Origin: Candidatus Avoscillospira avistercoris
Lineage (GTDB): Bacteria > Bacillota > Clostridia > Oscillospirales > Oscillospiraceae
Assembly: GCA_018716875.1 (NCBI GenBank)
Contig: DVJJ01000050.1
Coordinates: 1 to 61,299 of the forward strand
Direction of reading: 5' to 3'
Length of the DNA: 61,299 nt
The position numbers and the translations under genes are program-made. Below are positions 1 through 7,993 of this stretch, in pieces. The stretch's first letter is position 1; the number at the start of each line of letters is the position of its first letter. The notes under the pieces are model-generated. The model ran no database searches. It saw only the letters and a list, made by a program, of their open reading frames with translations, and was not told the DNA's origin.

Positions 1-429
1 CGGCAGACCATCTCAAAATGGGAACAAGGATTGTCCGTCCCTGATTCGGATATGCTGATCTCCCTTTCGGAAGCGCTTGCGACACCCGTAAGCACATTGC
101 TTGGCGAAACTGTGGTTGTGTCGGAAGTGGACGCCGTAAAAGCAATCTCCGAAAAGCTGGAGATTATCAATCTACAGCTTGCACGGCGAGCAGTCTTCCG
201 AAGAGCTGTGCTCCATTGGCTGCTGATTGCCGTCTGCGCATTCATCTTGGCAGGTTTCGCGGTCCTGCTGGCAGCGAATAGTCCTTACCTGGGTTGGGAT
301 TATCATGACCCGGAGCTGGCCGTTGCCGGTACGGTTTTGCACGCATTGGAATGGCTGTTTGTCCGGCTGGCGCCCATTGCCCTGGCTGCGGCAGTCGTTG
401 GAATTTGTTTGACGCGAAAGAAAGTATAA
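1..429 (+). CDS. XRE-family regulator with C-terminal membrane segments (5' end outside window)
   Basis: The frame is open from base 1 and begins with RQTISKWEQG, the recognition-helix end of a Cro/C1-type helix-turn-helix, so the gene starts upstream of the window. After the DNA-binding domain comes a linker (VVVSEVDAVKAISEKLEI) and two hydrophobic stretches (about residues 69-91 and 115-137 of the visible part), giving a membrane-tethered regulator layout that is common in Clostridia. It stops at TAA 427-429. The TTG at 31 is inside the domain and is not the start. Targets are unknown; nothing in the neighbourhood identifies a partner. Confidence 0.8.
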   Translation, partial: RQTISKWEQGLSVPDSDMLISLSEALATPVSTLLGETVVVSEVDAVKAISEKLEIINLQLARRAVFRRAVLHWLLIAVCAFILAGFAVLLAANSPYLGWDYHDPELAVAGTVLHALEWLFVRLAPIALAAAVVGICLTRKKV

Positions 430-588
430 ACCCGCTCTGTCCGGGAATATTCTAACCGCTTCAACACTATTGTAATTCTTGAAATCAGCACAAAGTCCAA
501 ACCGTGTCGTTCTCTTTTGGCCTTGTATCCTCTATGATTGGAGCAACAGATGCAGCGCATCCATCGATCATAAAAGGAGACGGTCACC

Positions 589-876
589 ATGAATACAGAC
601 AAAATTTTTGCCGAAGCCATTGCCAACGAATACGCCCCCAAGGACACCTCCAAGGTTGTCGCCCTGAGAAAGCTGGACCGGAAAGCGAAAAACCCGGCCA
701 ATATTTTCGCCTACAGCTTTGGCGTCCTGATGACTCTGGTCCTCGGCCTGGGGATGTGCCTATCCCAAATCCACACGGCTGCTTGCCCAATAGACCAAAC
801 GAGCGCGTACCGCCCTGTCTGTGCGGTACGCGCTCGTTTGGTTTTCAGCGTGGTTTCGTTCTACCCGTTCTGCTGA
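589..876 (+). pseudogene. 3'-truncated small membrane protein (family often annotated as dihydropteridine reductase)
   Basis: The start is good: ATG 589 follows AAAGGAG. The first ~58 residues (MNTDKIFAEAIANEYAPKD, then KLDRKAKNPANIF and a hydrophobic segment ending GLGMCLS) match my recollection of a ~110-residue Firmicutes membrane protein family that databases label dihydropteridine reductase without solid biochemical support. The match stops at about base 762. From there the frame runs into unrelated sequence and through a perfect hairpin to a stop at 874-876. The second membrane segment and the C-terminal cytoplasmic tail are missing, so it is probably non-functional. Confidence 0.6.
794..846 (+). 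terminator. Hairpin with 20-bp perfect stem, terminator-like
   Basis: Bases 794-813 are exactly complementary to 823-842, with a 9-base loop, followed by TTTT (842-845) on the plus strand. It lies just beyond the point where the preceding gene loses its homology and just downstream of the stop of the minus-strand TetR gene. The T run favours plus-strand termination, but the stem could also end the TetR transcript. Confidence 0.6.
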
Positions 877-1448
877 GCGGATTCCTGCTCCGCCTGATAC
901 AGTTCCCGGCAGATAAAGCGGGCACATTCTTCCGTAAGGGTCTTGATTTTTTTCAGAAATTCCTCCGGCGGCATGCACTCCCTGGCCAGAAGCCACCGCT
1001 CCATAGCGCAGATCACCGCGTCAGCTAGAAAGTCCAGAGTAAATTCGTCCGGCCGCTCCGCGCCAAACATCCAGGAAATGCGTTCAGCCAACAGGGGGCG
1101 GATATACTCACGAAAGTGGTCGCTGAAGGAATTCTGGCCTTTGATTTGCAGGGCTTTCCGGTAAAATGCATGGTTCTGGTAAAAATACAGGTTGATTTTC
1201 TCGATAAAGGCCCAGCGTTCCTGATACTTTGTGCCCAGGTGTTCCTTTTTGAGCAGCATAATAAACTCCGTGTCAAAAATCCAATTTACCAGATCATATT
1301 TGTCCTTGAAGTGGTAGTAAAAGCTCTTTCGATTCATATTGCAGCGTTCACAGATCTGTGCTACGTTGATTTTATCAAAGGGCTGCTCCGCCATCAGTTC
1401 TTTCAGGGAATTCGCCAACGCCCGCTTGGTAATGTTGGAATCTGCCAT
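861..1448 (-). CDS. TetR/AcrR-family transcriptional regulator
   Basis: A 195-residue protein. ATG 1448 was chosen because AAAGGAG lies 6-12 bases upstream; the longer open frame to 1568 has no ribosome site and overlaps a neighbour. The N-terminus (NITKRALANSLKELMAEQPF, then INVAQICERCNMNRKSFYYHF) is a clear TetR helix-turn-helix with the conserved FYYHFKDKYDL end. The rest is an all-helical ligand-binding domain typical of the Clostridial DhaS-like TetR proteins. It probably represses an adjacent or remote gene. The divergent neighbour is a protease fragment with no visible promoter, so its natural target may have been lost. Confidence 0.88.
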   Translation of the reverse strand: MADSNITKRALANSLKELMAEQPFDKINVAQICERCNMNRKSFYYHFKDKYDLVNWIFDTEFIMLLKKEHLGTKYQERWAFIEKINLYFYQNHAFYRKALQIKGQNSFSDHFREYIRPLLAERISWMFGAERPDEFTLDFLADAVICAMERWLLARECMPPEEFLKKIKTLTEECARFICRELYQAEQESAQQNG

Positions 1449-1476
1449 ACACGGTCTCCTTTCCTCACACCTGCCA

Positions 1477-2256
<780 letters not shown>

Positions 2257-2281
2257 TCGAAACCATCCCATATCGCACAGA

Positions 2282-2326
2282 ACAGCCGGCGAGCGCCACA
2301 GTAAATGGCGCTCGCCGGCTGTTTTG
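2282..2326 (+). terminator. Rho-independent terminator
   Basis: A perfect 17-bp stem (2282-2298 with 2306-2322) and a short loop are followed by TTTT. It separates the protease fragment from the downstream operon promoter. Confidence 0.85.
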
Positions 2327-2364
2327 CTATGGTACCACCATGGGCAGCTAGATTGTACGGGCCA

Positions 2365-2394
2365 TTGACAGTACCATGGGTGGGACGGTATGAT
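2365..2394 (+). promoter_or_regulatory. SigA-type promoter for the deformylase/DUF5714 operon
   Basis: TTGACA at 2365-2370 and TATGAT at 2389-2394 with an 18-base spacer. It lies between the terminator and the first gene, predicting a start near 2401 and a leader of about 118 bases. Confidence 0.7.
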
Positions 2395-2481
2395 AAGGGC
2401 AACGATGGCCTGCGTCCGGTGATTTTCAAGCTGGAGGCCACGGACGAGGTCTCCCAAATCCAATACACCCCGGTTCGGTGA
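2395..2481 (+). pseudogene. C-terminal remnant of a TIGR04076-like protein
   Basis: With no start codon, the frame 2395-2481 reads KGNDGLRPVIFKLEA and on to a TGA at 2479-2481. The intact TIGR04076 protein 450 bases downstream has CNDGFRPVSFLVEAL at the matching place near its C-terminus. The promoter of the operon overlaps its upstream part. I infer a leftover from a duplication or a replaced homologue; only about 15 residues support this. Confidence 0.4.
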
Positions 2482-2518
2482 CAACACACGCCACCCAACA
2501 ACGTAAGGAGCACCCACT

Positions 2519-2929
2519 ATGATTCGAGACATCTGCAAAGACGAAACCTTTCTCTCCCAGAAGGCGGAGCCCGCCACGCCGGACGACCTCCCCATTGCCG
2601 CCGACCTGCTGGAGACCCTGGAATACCACAAAAACGGCTGTGTGGGCATGGCGGCCAATATGATTGGCGTCAACAAGCGCATCATTGCCTTTGACAACGA
2701 GGGAACCTATATGGTCATGTTCAACCCAGAGCTGGTGAAAAAATCCGGCCCCTATGACGCGGAGGAGGGCTGTCTCTCTCTCACCGGCACCCGTCCGGCC
2801 AAGCGCTGGCAGTCCATCAAGGTTCGTTGGCAGAACGAACAATTCCAGGTACGGCTGAAAACCTTTACCGGCTGGACTGCCCAGATCATCCAGCATGAGC
2901 TGGACCATTGCGAGGGGATCATCATATGA
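2519..2929 (+). CDS. def: Peptide deformylase-family protein, variant motif 1
   Basis: 136 residues, ATG 2519 after AAGGAG. Peptide deformylases remove the formyl group from nascent N-terminal methionine. The metal ligands are present: Cys85 in EEGCLSL, and His126 and His130 with Glu127 in QHELDH. Motif 1, normally GLAAPQIG, reads GMAANMIG (43-50): the conserved Gln that binds the formyl/transition state is Met48. This short, Gln-less form is, as far as I recall, common in gut Clostridia as an extra copy, so its substrate may differ from the usual one. It is the first gene of a six-gene operon; its stop overlaps the next ATG (ATGA). Confidence 0.85.
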   Translation: MIRDICKDETFLSQKAEPATPDDLPIAADLLETLEYHKNGCVGMAANMIGVNKRIIAFDNEGTYMVMFNPELVKKSGPYDAEEGCLSLTGTRPAKRWQSIKVRWQNEQFQVRLKTFTGWTAQIIQHELDHCEGIII

Positions 2930-3240
2930 AAAAATGTAAAATTACCGTCATGCGCATGGCCCGGTATGAAGACCTGATGGCCCAGTACGAAAACCCCATC
3001 ACCCACGCCTGTGACATGGCGGTGGGTCAAGTCTTTATTGCCAACGGCTGGGAGAAGCCCGAGGGCTTTTGTCAAAGCGCCTGGGACACCCTCTCCCCCT
3101 TTGTGCTGGCTCTGAGCCACGGCGGCGGGAATTTTTACGACGGCTGGATGCAGAATCCCAAGTCCGCCATGCTCTCCTGCAACGACGGATTTCGTCCGGT
3201 GAGCTTTCTGGTGGAAGCGTTGGACGAGGACGCAGACTGA
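2926..3240 (+). CDS. TIGR04076 family protein
   Basis: 104 residues. ATG 2926 is used because it overlaps the preceding TGA by four bases (translational coupling); a TTG at 2908 is in frame but unneeded. The sequence has the pattern of the TIGR04076 family of small uncharacterised proteins: KKCKITVMR at the start, the HACDMAVGQVF segment, and CNDGFRPVSFLVEAL near the end. Cysteines at positions 3, 25, 45 and 86 make a metal or thiol role conceivable. The function of the family is not established. Its fixed place between a deformylase-like gene and oxidoreductases suggests a role in the same pathway. Confidence 0.75.
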   Translation: MKKCKITVMRMARYEDLMAQYENPITHACDMAVGQVFIANGWEKPEGFCQSAWDTLSPFVLALSHGGGNFYDGWMQNPKSAMLSCNDGFRPVSFLVEALDEDAD

Positions 3241-3252
3241 GGAGGGACCGCC

Positions 3253-3969
3253 ATGTTTGAAAACAAAGTAGCCGTCGTCACCGGCGGCGCACGGGGTATC
3301 GGCAAGGCCATTGCGGAAGAATTTCAAAAAGAGGGCGCTGTGGTATGCGTCATCGATCTGCTGCCCAACGACTATTTTGTGGGCGATCTGGCCGACCAGA
3401 CCGTTTTGGAGGACTTCGCCCGGAAAGTCCTGGCCGACTACGGCCATGTGGACTATCTCATTAACAACGCCCTGCCCCTGATGAAGGGCATCGACGATTG
3501 TACCTATGACGAGTTCAACTACGCCCTGCGGGTGGGTGTCACTGCGCCCTTTTATCTCTCCAAGCTATTCGCGCCCCACTTCGTCCCCGGTGGGGCCATC
3601 GTAAACATCTCCTCATCCAGAGACCGAATGAGCCAGCCCCAGACAGAGAGCTACACGGCGACCAAAGGCGGTATTGCCGCCCTGACCCATGCTCTGGCTG
3701 TGAGTTTCCGCGGCAAAGTGCGGGTCAACTCCATCTCCCCCGGCTGGATTGACACCGACTACACCGTCTACAAGGGACCGGACGCCATCCAACAGCCCGC
3801 AGGACGGGTGGGCAATCCGCTGGACATCGCCAATATGGTACTGTATCTCTGCTCGGACAAGGCGGGCTTTCTCACCGGGGAGAATATCTGCATCGACGGC
3901 GGCATGACCCGTCAGATGATCTACCACAACGATTTCGGCTGGACCCTGCAAGGAGGAGACCTGGAATGA
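3253..3969 (+). CDS. Short-chain dehydrogenase/reductase (SDR)
   Basis: 238 residues, ATG 3253 after GGAGG. Classical SDR features are visible: the nucleotide-binding TGGARGIG (10-17), the NNA motif (71-73), catalytic Ser121 and Y134-x3-K138, and the SPGWIDTD segment. The acidic residue after beta-2 (CVIDLLP) suggests NAD(H) preference. The C-terminal extension after GGMT (about 20 residues) is a little longer than minimal family members. The substrate cannot be read from the sequence. It lies 12 bases after the TIGR04076 gene, and its stop overlaps the flavodoxin start. Confidence 0.9.
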   Translation: MFENKVAVVTGGARGIGKAIAEEFQKEGAVVCVIDLLPNDYFVGDLADQTVLEDFARKVLADYGHVDYLINNALPLMKGIDDCTYDEFNYALRVGVTAPFYLSKLFAPHFVPGGAIVNISSSRDRMSQPQTESYTATKGGIAALTHALAVSFRGKVRVNSISPGWIDTDYTVYKGPDAIQQPAGRVGNPLDIANMVLYLCSDKAGFLTGENICIDGGMTRQMIYHNDFGWTLQGGDLE

Positions 3970-4424
3970 AAACCGCCATCTGTTACTATTCCCGTCACCA
4001 CGGCAACACCCGGAAGGTTTTGGAGGCCATGGCAAGCGAGGGGGACGTGGACCTCTTCGATGTCAGTACCGGTCCATCGGTTCGGTTGGAGGATTACGAC
4101 TGCATTGGCTTTGCGTCCGGCATCTACGGATTTGAGATGCACAAATCCGTGGCAGCTCTGGCCCGGCAGTCTCTCCCCCAGGGAAAACCGGTGTTTTTCG
4201 TCTATACCTATGGATTAAAGGCCGGTACCGGCGCCAAAGCCCTCCATGGGATTGCAGCGGAGAAACACTGTCCCGTGCTGGGTGAATTTTCCTGTAAAGG
4301 CTATGACACCTTTGGCCCCTTCAAGCTGGTGGGTGGGACCGCCAAGGGCCATCCGGACGCCCAGGACCTGGAAAACGCCCGCCGGTTTTATCGAGGACTT
4401 CAAAATGGAAAGGCAAACACATGA
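3966..4424 (+). CDS. Flavodoxin family protein
   Basis: 152 residues; the ATG overlaps the SDR stop as ATGA. The N-terminal phosphate-binding loop YYSRHHGNTRKV is the FMN-binding signature of flavodoxin-like electron carriers. The following strands (YDCIGFASGIYGFEMH and PVFFVYTYG) form the isoalloxazine loops. It is likely to be a one- or two-electron carrier or a small FMN-dependent reductase serving the SDR or the thiol-rich protein of the same operon. The partner is not known. Confidence 0.88.
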   Translation: MKTAICYYSRHHGNTRKVLEAMASEGDVDLFDVSTGPSVRLEDYDCIGFASGIYGFEMHKSVAALARQSLPQGKPVFFVYTYGLKAGTGAKALHGIAAEKHCPVLGEFSCKGYDTFGPFKLVGGTAKGHPDAQDLENARRFYRGLQNGKANT

Positions 4425-5110
4425 ACACGGAACAAGTTTTGATCGGTACAATTCCTGCCGTTTTATACGGTGCGTCCGCCGAGCAGGGATACCTGTTTCT
4501 CCATGGCCAGATGGGCCATAAAGAGGAGGCTGAAGCCTTTGCCCAGGTGGTCTGCCCAAAAGGATATCAAGTGCTGTCCATCGACCTGCCCGGCCATGGG
4601 GCGCGTCAGGACCGGGGCGAGGAATTGTCGCCCTGGACAGCGGTCCCCGACATTCAGGCGGCGCTGGATTGGGTAGCCCCACGCTGGCACACCGTCTCCC
4701 TCCGGGCCACCAGCATCGGGGCGTACTTTGCCATGCTGGCCGTTGAGGCACCGGCACGCGCCCTTTTGGTGTCTCCCGTCCTGGACATGGAAGCCCTGAT
4801 TCAAACCATGATGGGCTGGGCCGGTGTGACCGAGCGCCAACTGCAAGAGCAAGGAACCATTGCCACCGCCTTCGGCCAGACCTTGTCCTGGAACTACCTG
4901 TGCTGGGTGCGGGAACACCCGGTCCACCAGTGGACCTGTCCCGTCCGCATTCTTTACGGAAGCGAGGACAATTTAACACCCCGTCCAACGGTTGAAGCAT
5001 ACGCCCGGCAGCACAGCGCCGGGCTGACCGTGATGGAGGGTGGAGAACACTGGTTCCATACCCCCGAACAACTAGCCGTACTGCGGAACTGGGAGGAGAC
5101 TGAGACATGA
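4421..5110 (+). CDS. Alpha/beta hydrolase
   Basis: 229 residues; ATG overlaps the flavodoxin stop by four bases. The alpha/beta-hydrolase fold is supported by the oxyanion-hole region FLHGQMGHKEE (26-36), the DLPGHG turn (55-60), a nucleophile elbow at ATSIG with Ser98, Asp183 in the YGSEDNLTPR segment and His210 in GGEHWFH. The elbow is AxSxG instead of the usual GxSxG, a tolerated variation. The likely chemistry is ester or thioester hydrolysis; the substrate is unknown. The stop overlaps the start of the DUF5714-ArsC gene. Confidence 0.85.
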   Translation: MNTEQVLIGTIPAVLYGASAEQGYLFLHGQMGHKEEAEAFAQVVCPKGYQVLSIDLPGHGARQDRGEELSPWTAVPDIQAALDWVAPRWHTVSLRATSIGAYFAMLAVEAPARALLVSPVLDMEALIQTMMGWAGVTERQLQEQGTIATAFGQTLSWNYLCWVREHPVHQWTCPVRILYGSEDNLTPRPTVEAYARQHSAGLTVMEGGEHWFHTPEQLAVLRNWEETET

Positions 5111-6207
5111 GCAAGGAGGAATGTTTGATCTGCAAAGCGCCGCTGGAATATCTGGTTCAGGACCAGATGATGGAGTGCGCCATCTGCCACAAGCAAGAGC
5201 CCAGTAAAACCCGCTGCATCAACGGGCACTATATATGCAGCGATTGCCATACCCAGGGTATGGACAGCATTTTCGGCCTGTGTCTCTCCGAGACCTCCAC
5301 GGACCCTGTCGCTATCCTCCGGCGGATGATGGACCTGCCGTTTTGCCATATGCACGGCCCGGAACACCATGTGATGGTGGGCGCAGCCCTGCTCACCGCC
5401 TACAAAAACGCCGGGGGTGTTCTGGATTTGGAAGCAGCCCTGCAAGAGATGTACAGCCGGGGCAAGGCCGTTCCCGGCGGCGCCTGCGGCTTTTGGGGCG
5501 CCTGCGGCGCGGGCATCAGCGCGGGACAATTTCTGGCCATTGCCACGGAGTCCACACCCCTGGCGCAGGAACCCTGGGGGCTGAGCAATCAGATGACCGG
5601 CCGGGCCCTGGACAGCATCGGCAAGGTGGGCGGTCCCCGCTGCTGCAAGCGGGATTCCTTCCTGTCCATTCTGGCCGCCGTGGACTTTGCGCGGGAACAC
5701 CTGGGGGTGTCCATGACGCGGACCGTCCCCGTCTGTACCTATCTAAAGCAGAACAACCAGTGCATCGGCAAACGCTGCCCCTTTGCACCCATCAACCGCA
5801 AACGCCCCAAGGTGGCCTTCCTCTGCGTCCATAACTCCTGCCGCAGTCAAATGGCAGAAGCATTAGGAAAACATTTGGCCGGGGATGTGTTTGAGAGTTT
5901 TTCTGCCGGTACGGAACCCGGTGCACAAATCAATCCCGACGCGGTACGTCTGATGCAACAGATCTATGGCATCGACATGACCCAGTCCCAGCACAATAAA
6001 CCCCTTTCCGCTCTGCCGGCGGTGGATATTGTGGTCACCATGGGCTGCAATGTCCAGTGCCCCACCCTGCCCTGTTCCCATCGGGAGGACTGGGGACTGG
6101 ACGACCCCACCGGCCAGCCGGACAGCGTGTTCTTCGCCGTCATGAAACAGATTGAGGAAAAGATTTTAGACCTGAAACACCGCGTGGAAACAGGCCAACT
6201 GGGATAA
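5107..6207 (+). CDS. DUF5714 domain fused to arsenate-reductase/LMW-phosphatase domain
   Basis: 366 residues, last gene of the operon (ATGA overlap). Residues ~5-228 form a Cys-rich DUF5714 region: CxxC pairs at 6/9, 24/27 and 44/47 (zinc-ribbon-like), a CGFWGACGAG block (127-136), and Cys179-Cys180. This resembles the C-GCAxxG-C-C class of redox proteins. Residues ~234-366 are a full-length thioredoxin-coupled ArsC/low-molecular-weight phosphatase fold: P-loop C240-x5-R246 (CVHNSCR), the SAGTEPG segment, and the resolving-cysteine region with C314, C318, C323 followed by WGLDDPTG. All residues for arsenate reduction appear present. The domains are usually separate genes. I infer a redox or detoxification enzyme; the substrate is open. 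Confidence 0.85.
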   Translation: MSKEECLICKAPLEYLVQDQMMECAICHKQEPSKTRCINGHYICSDCHTQGMDSIFGLCLSETSTDPVAILRRMMDLPFCHMHGPEHHVMVGAALLTAYKNAGGVLDLEAALQEMYSRGKAVPGGACGFWGACGAGISAGQFLAIATESTPLAQEPWGLSNQMTGRALDSIGKVGGPRCCKRDSFLSILAAVDFAREHLGVSMTRTVPVCTYLKQNNQCIGKRCPFAPINRKRPKVAFLCVHNSCRSQMAEALGKHLAGDVFESFSAGTEPGAQINPDAVRLMQQIYGIDMTQSQHNKPLSALPAVDIVVTMGCNVQCPTLPCSHREDWGLDDPTGQPDSVFFAVMKQIEEKILDLKHRVETGQLG

Positions 6208-6213
6208 TTTCAT

Positions 6214-6248
6214 AAAAAAACCCGCCCGGAAAGCGTCCGGGCGGGTTT
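6214..6248. terminator. Bidirectional terminator
   Basis: A 10-bp GC stem (6221-6230 with 6236-6245) is flanked by a seven-A run before it and TTT after it. It ends the operon on the plus strand and the small gene on the minus strand. Confidence 0.9.
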
Positions 6249-6249
6249 A

Positions 6250-6456
6250 TTATTCTGCCTGTTGTTCCAACTCCCGTTCAATCAGGGAAACGGCGATGGT
6301 AAACGCCTGAATCCGCCGGTTCGCCAGGGTGATTTGGGATTTGTACCGGGCGGGGTTCTCCTTTCCCTCCAGGGTTTTGACGGTTTCCCTCAGCTTGTGT
6401 AATGTAGAATCAATCTGCCGTTTGGCTTCCAGCAGCTCTTCTTTAGAATAGGTCAT
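6250..6456 (-). CDS. Small hypothetical helical protein
   Basis: 68 residues, beginning MTYSKEELLEAKRQIDSTL and ending IERELEQQAE. The composition (many Glu, Lys, Gln, Leu; no Pro-rich or hydrophobic segment) and heptad spacing suggest a two-helix coiled coil. It is convergent with the DUF5714 operon and shares its terminator. I do not recognise a characterised family. Confidence 0.65.
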   Translation of the reverse strand: MTYSKEELLEAKRQIDSTLHKLRETVKTLEGKENPARYKSQITLANRRIQAFTIAVSLIERELEQQAE

Positions 6457-6600
6457 GTGGTACCTTCTGTTAAACGTAATTGGCCCCGGACAGGGCCGGT
6501 GTTAAGAATCCGGGCGAACATGACGGGTTTCCCTGGTGGATTTTTGACGGGCTGGGCGGTATACTGGGTGGCAGAACTTAACGATCAGGAGGACTATACT

Positions 6601-7050
6601 ATGCGTTTGGGAAGCAGCCTGTACCACGCCCGGAAAAAGAGCGGCCTGACCCAGGAGAATGTGGCCGAAAAGCTGGGCGTCAGCCGCCAGACCATCTCCA
6701 AATGGGAGACTGACGAGACGCTGCCCGATATCCGCCAGTCCAAGGGTCTGGCCATGCTCTACCATATGACGCTGGACGAGCTGATCGAATACGACTTTGA
6801 CGAGCAGCAGGCCCAGCAAATGATTGACAGCGTCAGCGACGAGGCCCAGGCCCGGATTGATTGGAACAAGGTCTGGAGCAAGAAGTATCCCGTTTTGGGG
6901 ACGTATCACCAGACCGTGCGCATCGACGACTATGCCGCCCCCCTGCGGGAGCTGCTCACCCAGCTGCAAGTGGACCACGGCTACAATCACACCGACGCCC
7001 TATTGGTCCTCAAAGACATTCTGGCCAGAGTTTGGAAAGGTCAGGTATAA
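6601..7050 (+). CDS. XRE-family DNA-binding protein
   Basis: 149 residues, ATG 6601 preceded by AGGAGG. The N-terminal 60 residues are a Cro/C1 helix-turn-helix (KKSGLTQENVAEKLGVSRQ and TISKWETDETLPD). The remainder (about 85 residues) is predicted helical, acidic and cytoplasmic, with no membrane segment, unlike the regulator at the left edge. The upstream in-frame extension to 6457 has no start signal. Regulator of unknown targets. Confidence 0.88.
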   Translation: MRLGSSLYHARKKSGLTQENVAEKLGVSRQTISKWETDETLPDIRQSKGLAMLYHMTLDELIEYDFDEQQAQQMIDSVSDEAQARIDWNKVWSKKYPVLGTYHQTVRIDDYAAPLRELLTQLQVDHGYNHTDALLVLKDILARVWKGQV

Positions 7051-7068
7051 CGGTTCCCCTATTTATCA

Positions 7069-7116
7069 CGCCCCCGATTCCGCGCCGGTTCCTTGTACGG
7101 CGCAGCGTCGGGGGCG
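7069..7116. terminator. Hairpin between convergent genes
   Basis: Outer stem 7069-7077 with 7108-7116 (nine G-C rich pairs) and an inner GCGCC/GGCGC pairing. The T tract is weak on both strands, so termination is probable but not certain. Confidence 0.5.
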
Positions 7117-7131
7117 TTGGTGTTGTTTCTG

Positions 7132-7485
7132 TCAATCTGTGGGTAATATCCGGTCCAGGGCCTTGCCTTTTGCCAAATCGTCCACCAGCTTGTCCAGGTA
7201 ACGGATTTCCCGCATCAGCGGGTCCTCAATTTCCTCCACCCGGATGCCGCACACCTTGCCGGTAATCCGCGTCCGGTTGGGATTTAGGGCGGGAGCGTTG
7301 CGGAAAAACTCGCCGTAAGTCAGCTTGGACTGTTCCATCCGGGCGATGTCCCCGGCGGTATAGCCGGTGAGCCAGGCGGTGACTTGGTCCACCTCCTGCC
7401 GGGTCCGGCCCTTTTTCTCCGCCTTGTTCACCAGCAGCGGATACAGCTTGGCAAAGGGCATCTGCGTCACATCCATACGGGCCAT
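7132..7485 (-). CDS. DUF2200 family protein
   Basis: 117 residues. It matches the DUF2200 pattern as I know it: an N-terminal MxFAKLYPLLVNKAEKKGR segment, VTAWLTGY, a central NPNRTRITGKVCG, and the highly conserved EEIEDPLMREIRYLDKLVD near the C-terminus. It is a small cytoplasmic protein with no known catalytic motif; the function is not established. It begins five bases after the macro-domain gene's stop, so it is co-transcribed as the last gene of a three-gene operon. Confidence 0.88.
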   Translation of the reverse strand: MARMDVTQMPFAKLYPLLVNKAEKKGRTRQEVDQVTAWLTGYTAGDIARMEQSKLTYGEFFRNAPALNPNRTRITGKVCGIRVEEIEDPLMREIRYLDKLVDDLAKGKALDRILPTD

Positions 7486-7489
7486 ATTG

Positions 7490-7966
7490 TCAGCCTCCCA
7501 CTCTGCCCCGGCCGAACAGGACCAGATAGACGGTTAGCTCGTGGGTCTGCAAAAATTCCTCGATGGTGTCCACCGCCACCTGATACGCCTGCTCCTTGGG
7601 ATAGCCGTAGGCCCCGGCGGAAATCAGCGGAAAAGCCACGGTCCGGCAGCCATGCTCCACGGCCAACTCCAGAGAGGAGCGGTAGGCGGACACCAGCAGG
7701 TCCCGCTCCCCATGGTTTCCATCCCGCCAGATGGGACCCACCGTATGGATGACGGATCGGGCGGGCAGACGGTAGCCCTTGGTAATCTTGGCCTGACCCG
7801 TTTTGCAGCCGCCCAGGGTGCGGCATTCTTTCAGCAGGTCCGGCCCGGCGGCGCGGTGAATGGCGCCGTCCACACCGCCGCCGCCCAGTAAACTCTCGTT
7901 GGCGGCATTTACAATGGCGTCCACTTCCATCACGGTAATATCATTTTGTACAATGTGCAGGGGCAT
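7490..7966 (-). CDS. Macro-domain protein (O-acetyl-ADP-ribose deacetylase-like)
   Basis: 158 residues; ATG 7966 follows AAGGAGGG. The macro-domain signatures are present: the ADP-ribose-binding [18 protein letters not shown] with the catalytic-site Asn-Ala-Ala-Asn and Gly-rich loop, GAIHRAAG, and the second ligand loop [11 protein letters not shown]. Proteins of this MacroD/YmdB type remove ADP-ribose or acetyl from ADP-ribose conjugates. The C-terminus ([12 protein letters not shown]) is slightly different from the usual ending. It lies between an ATPase and DUF2200. Confidence 0.92.
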   Translation of the reverse strand: MPLHIVQNDITVMEVDAIVNAANESLLGGGGVDGAIHRAAGPDLLKECRTLGGCKTGQAKITKGYRLPARSVIHTVGPIWRDGNHGERDLLVSAYRSSLELAVEHGCRTVAFPLISAGAYGYPKEQAYQVAVDTIEEFLQTHELTVYLVLFGRGRVGG

Positions 7967-7993
7967 GGCGCTGCCTCCCTCCTTTTCATGCAA

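Noticed and set aside
6546..6566. Promoter TTGACG/TATACT before the XRE gene at 6601
   Set aside because: The spacer is only about 10 bases, far from functional spacing.
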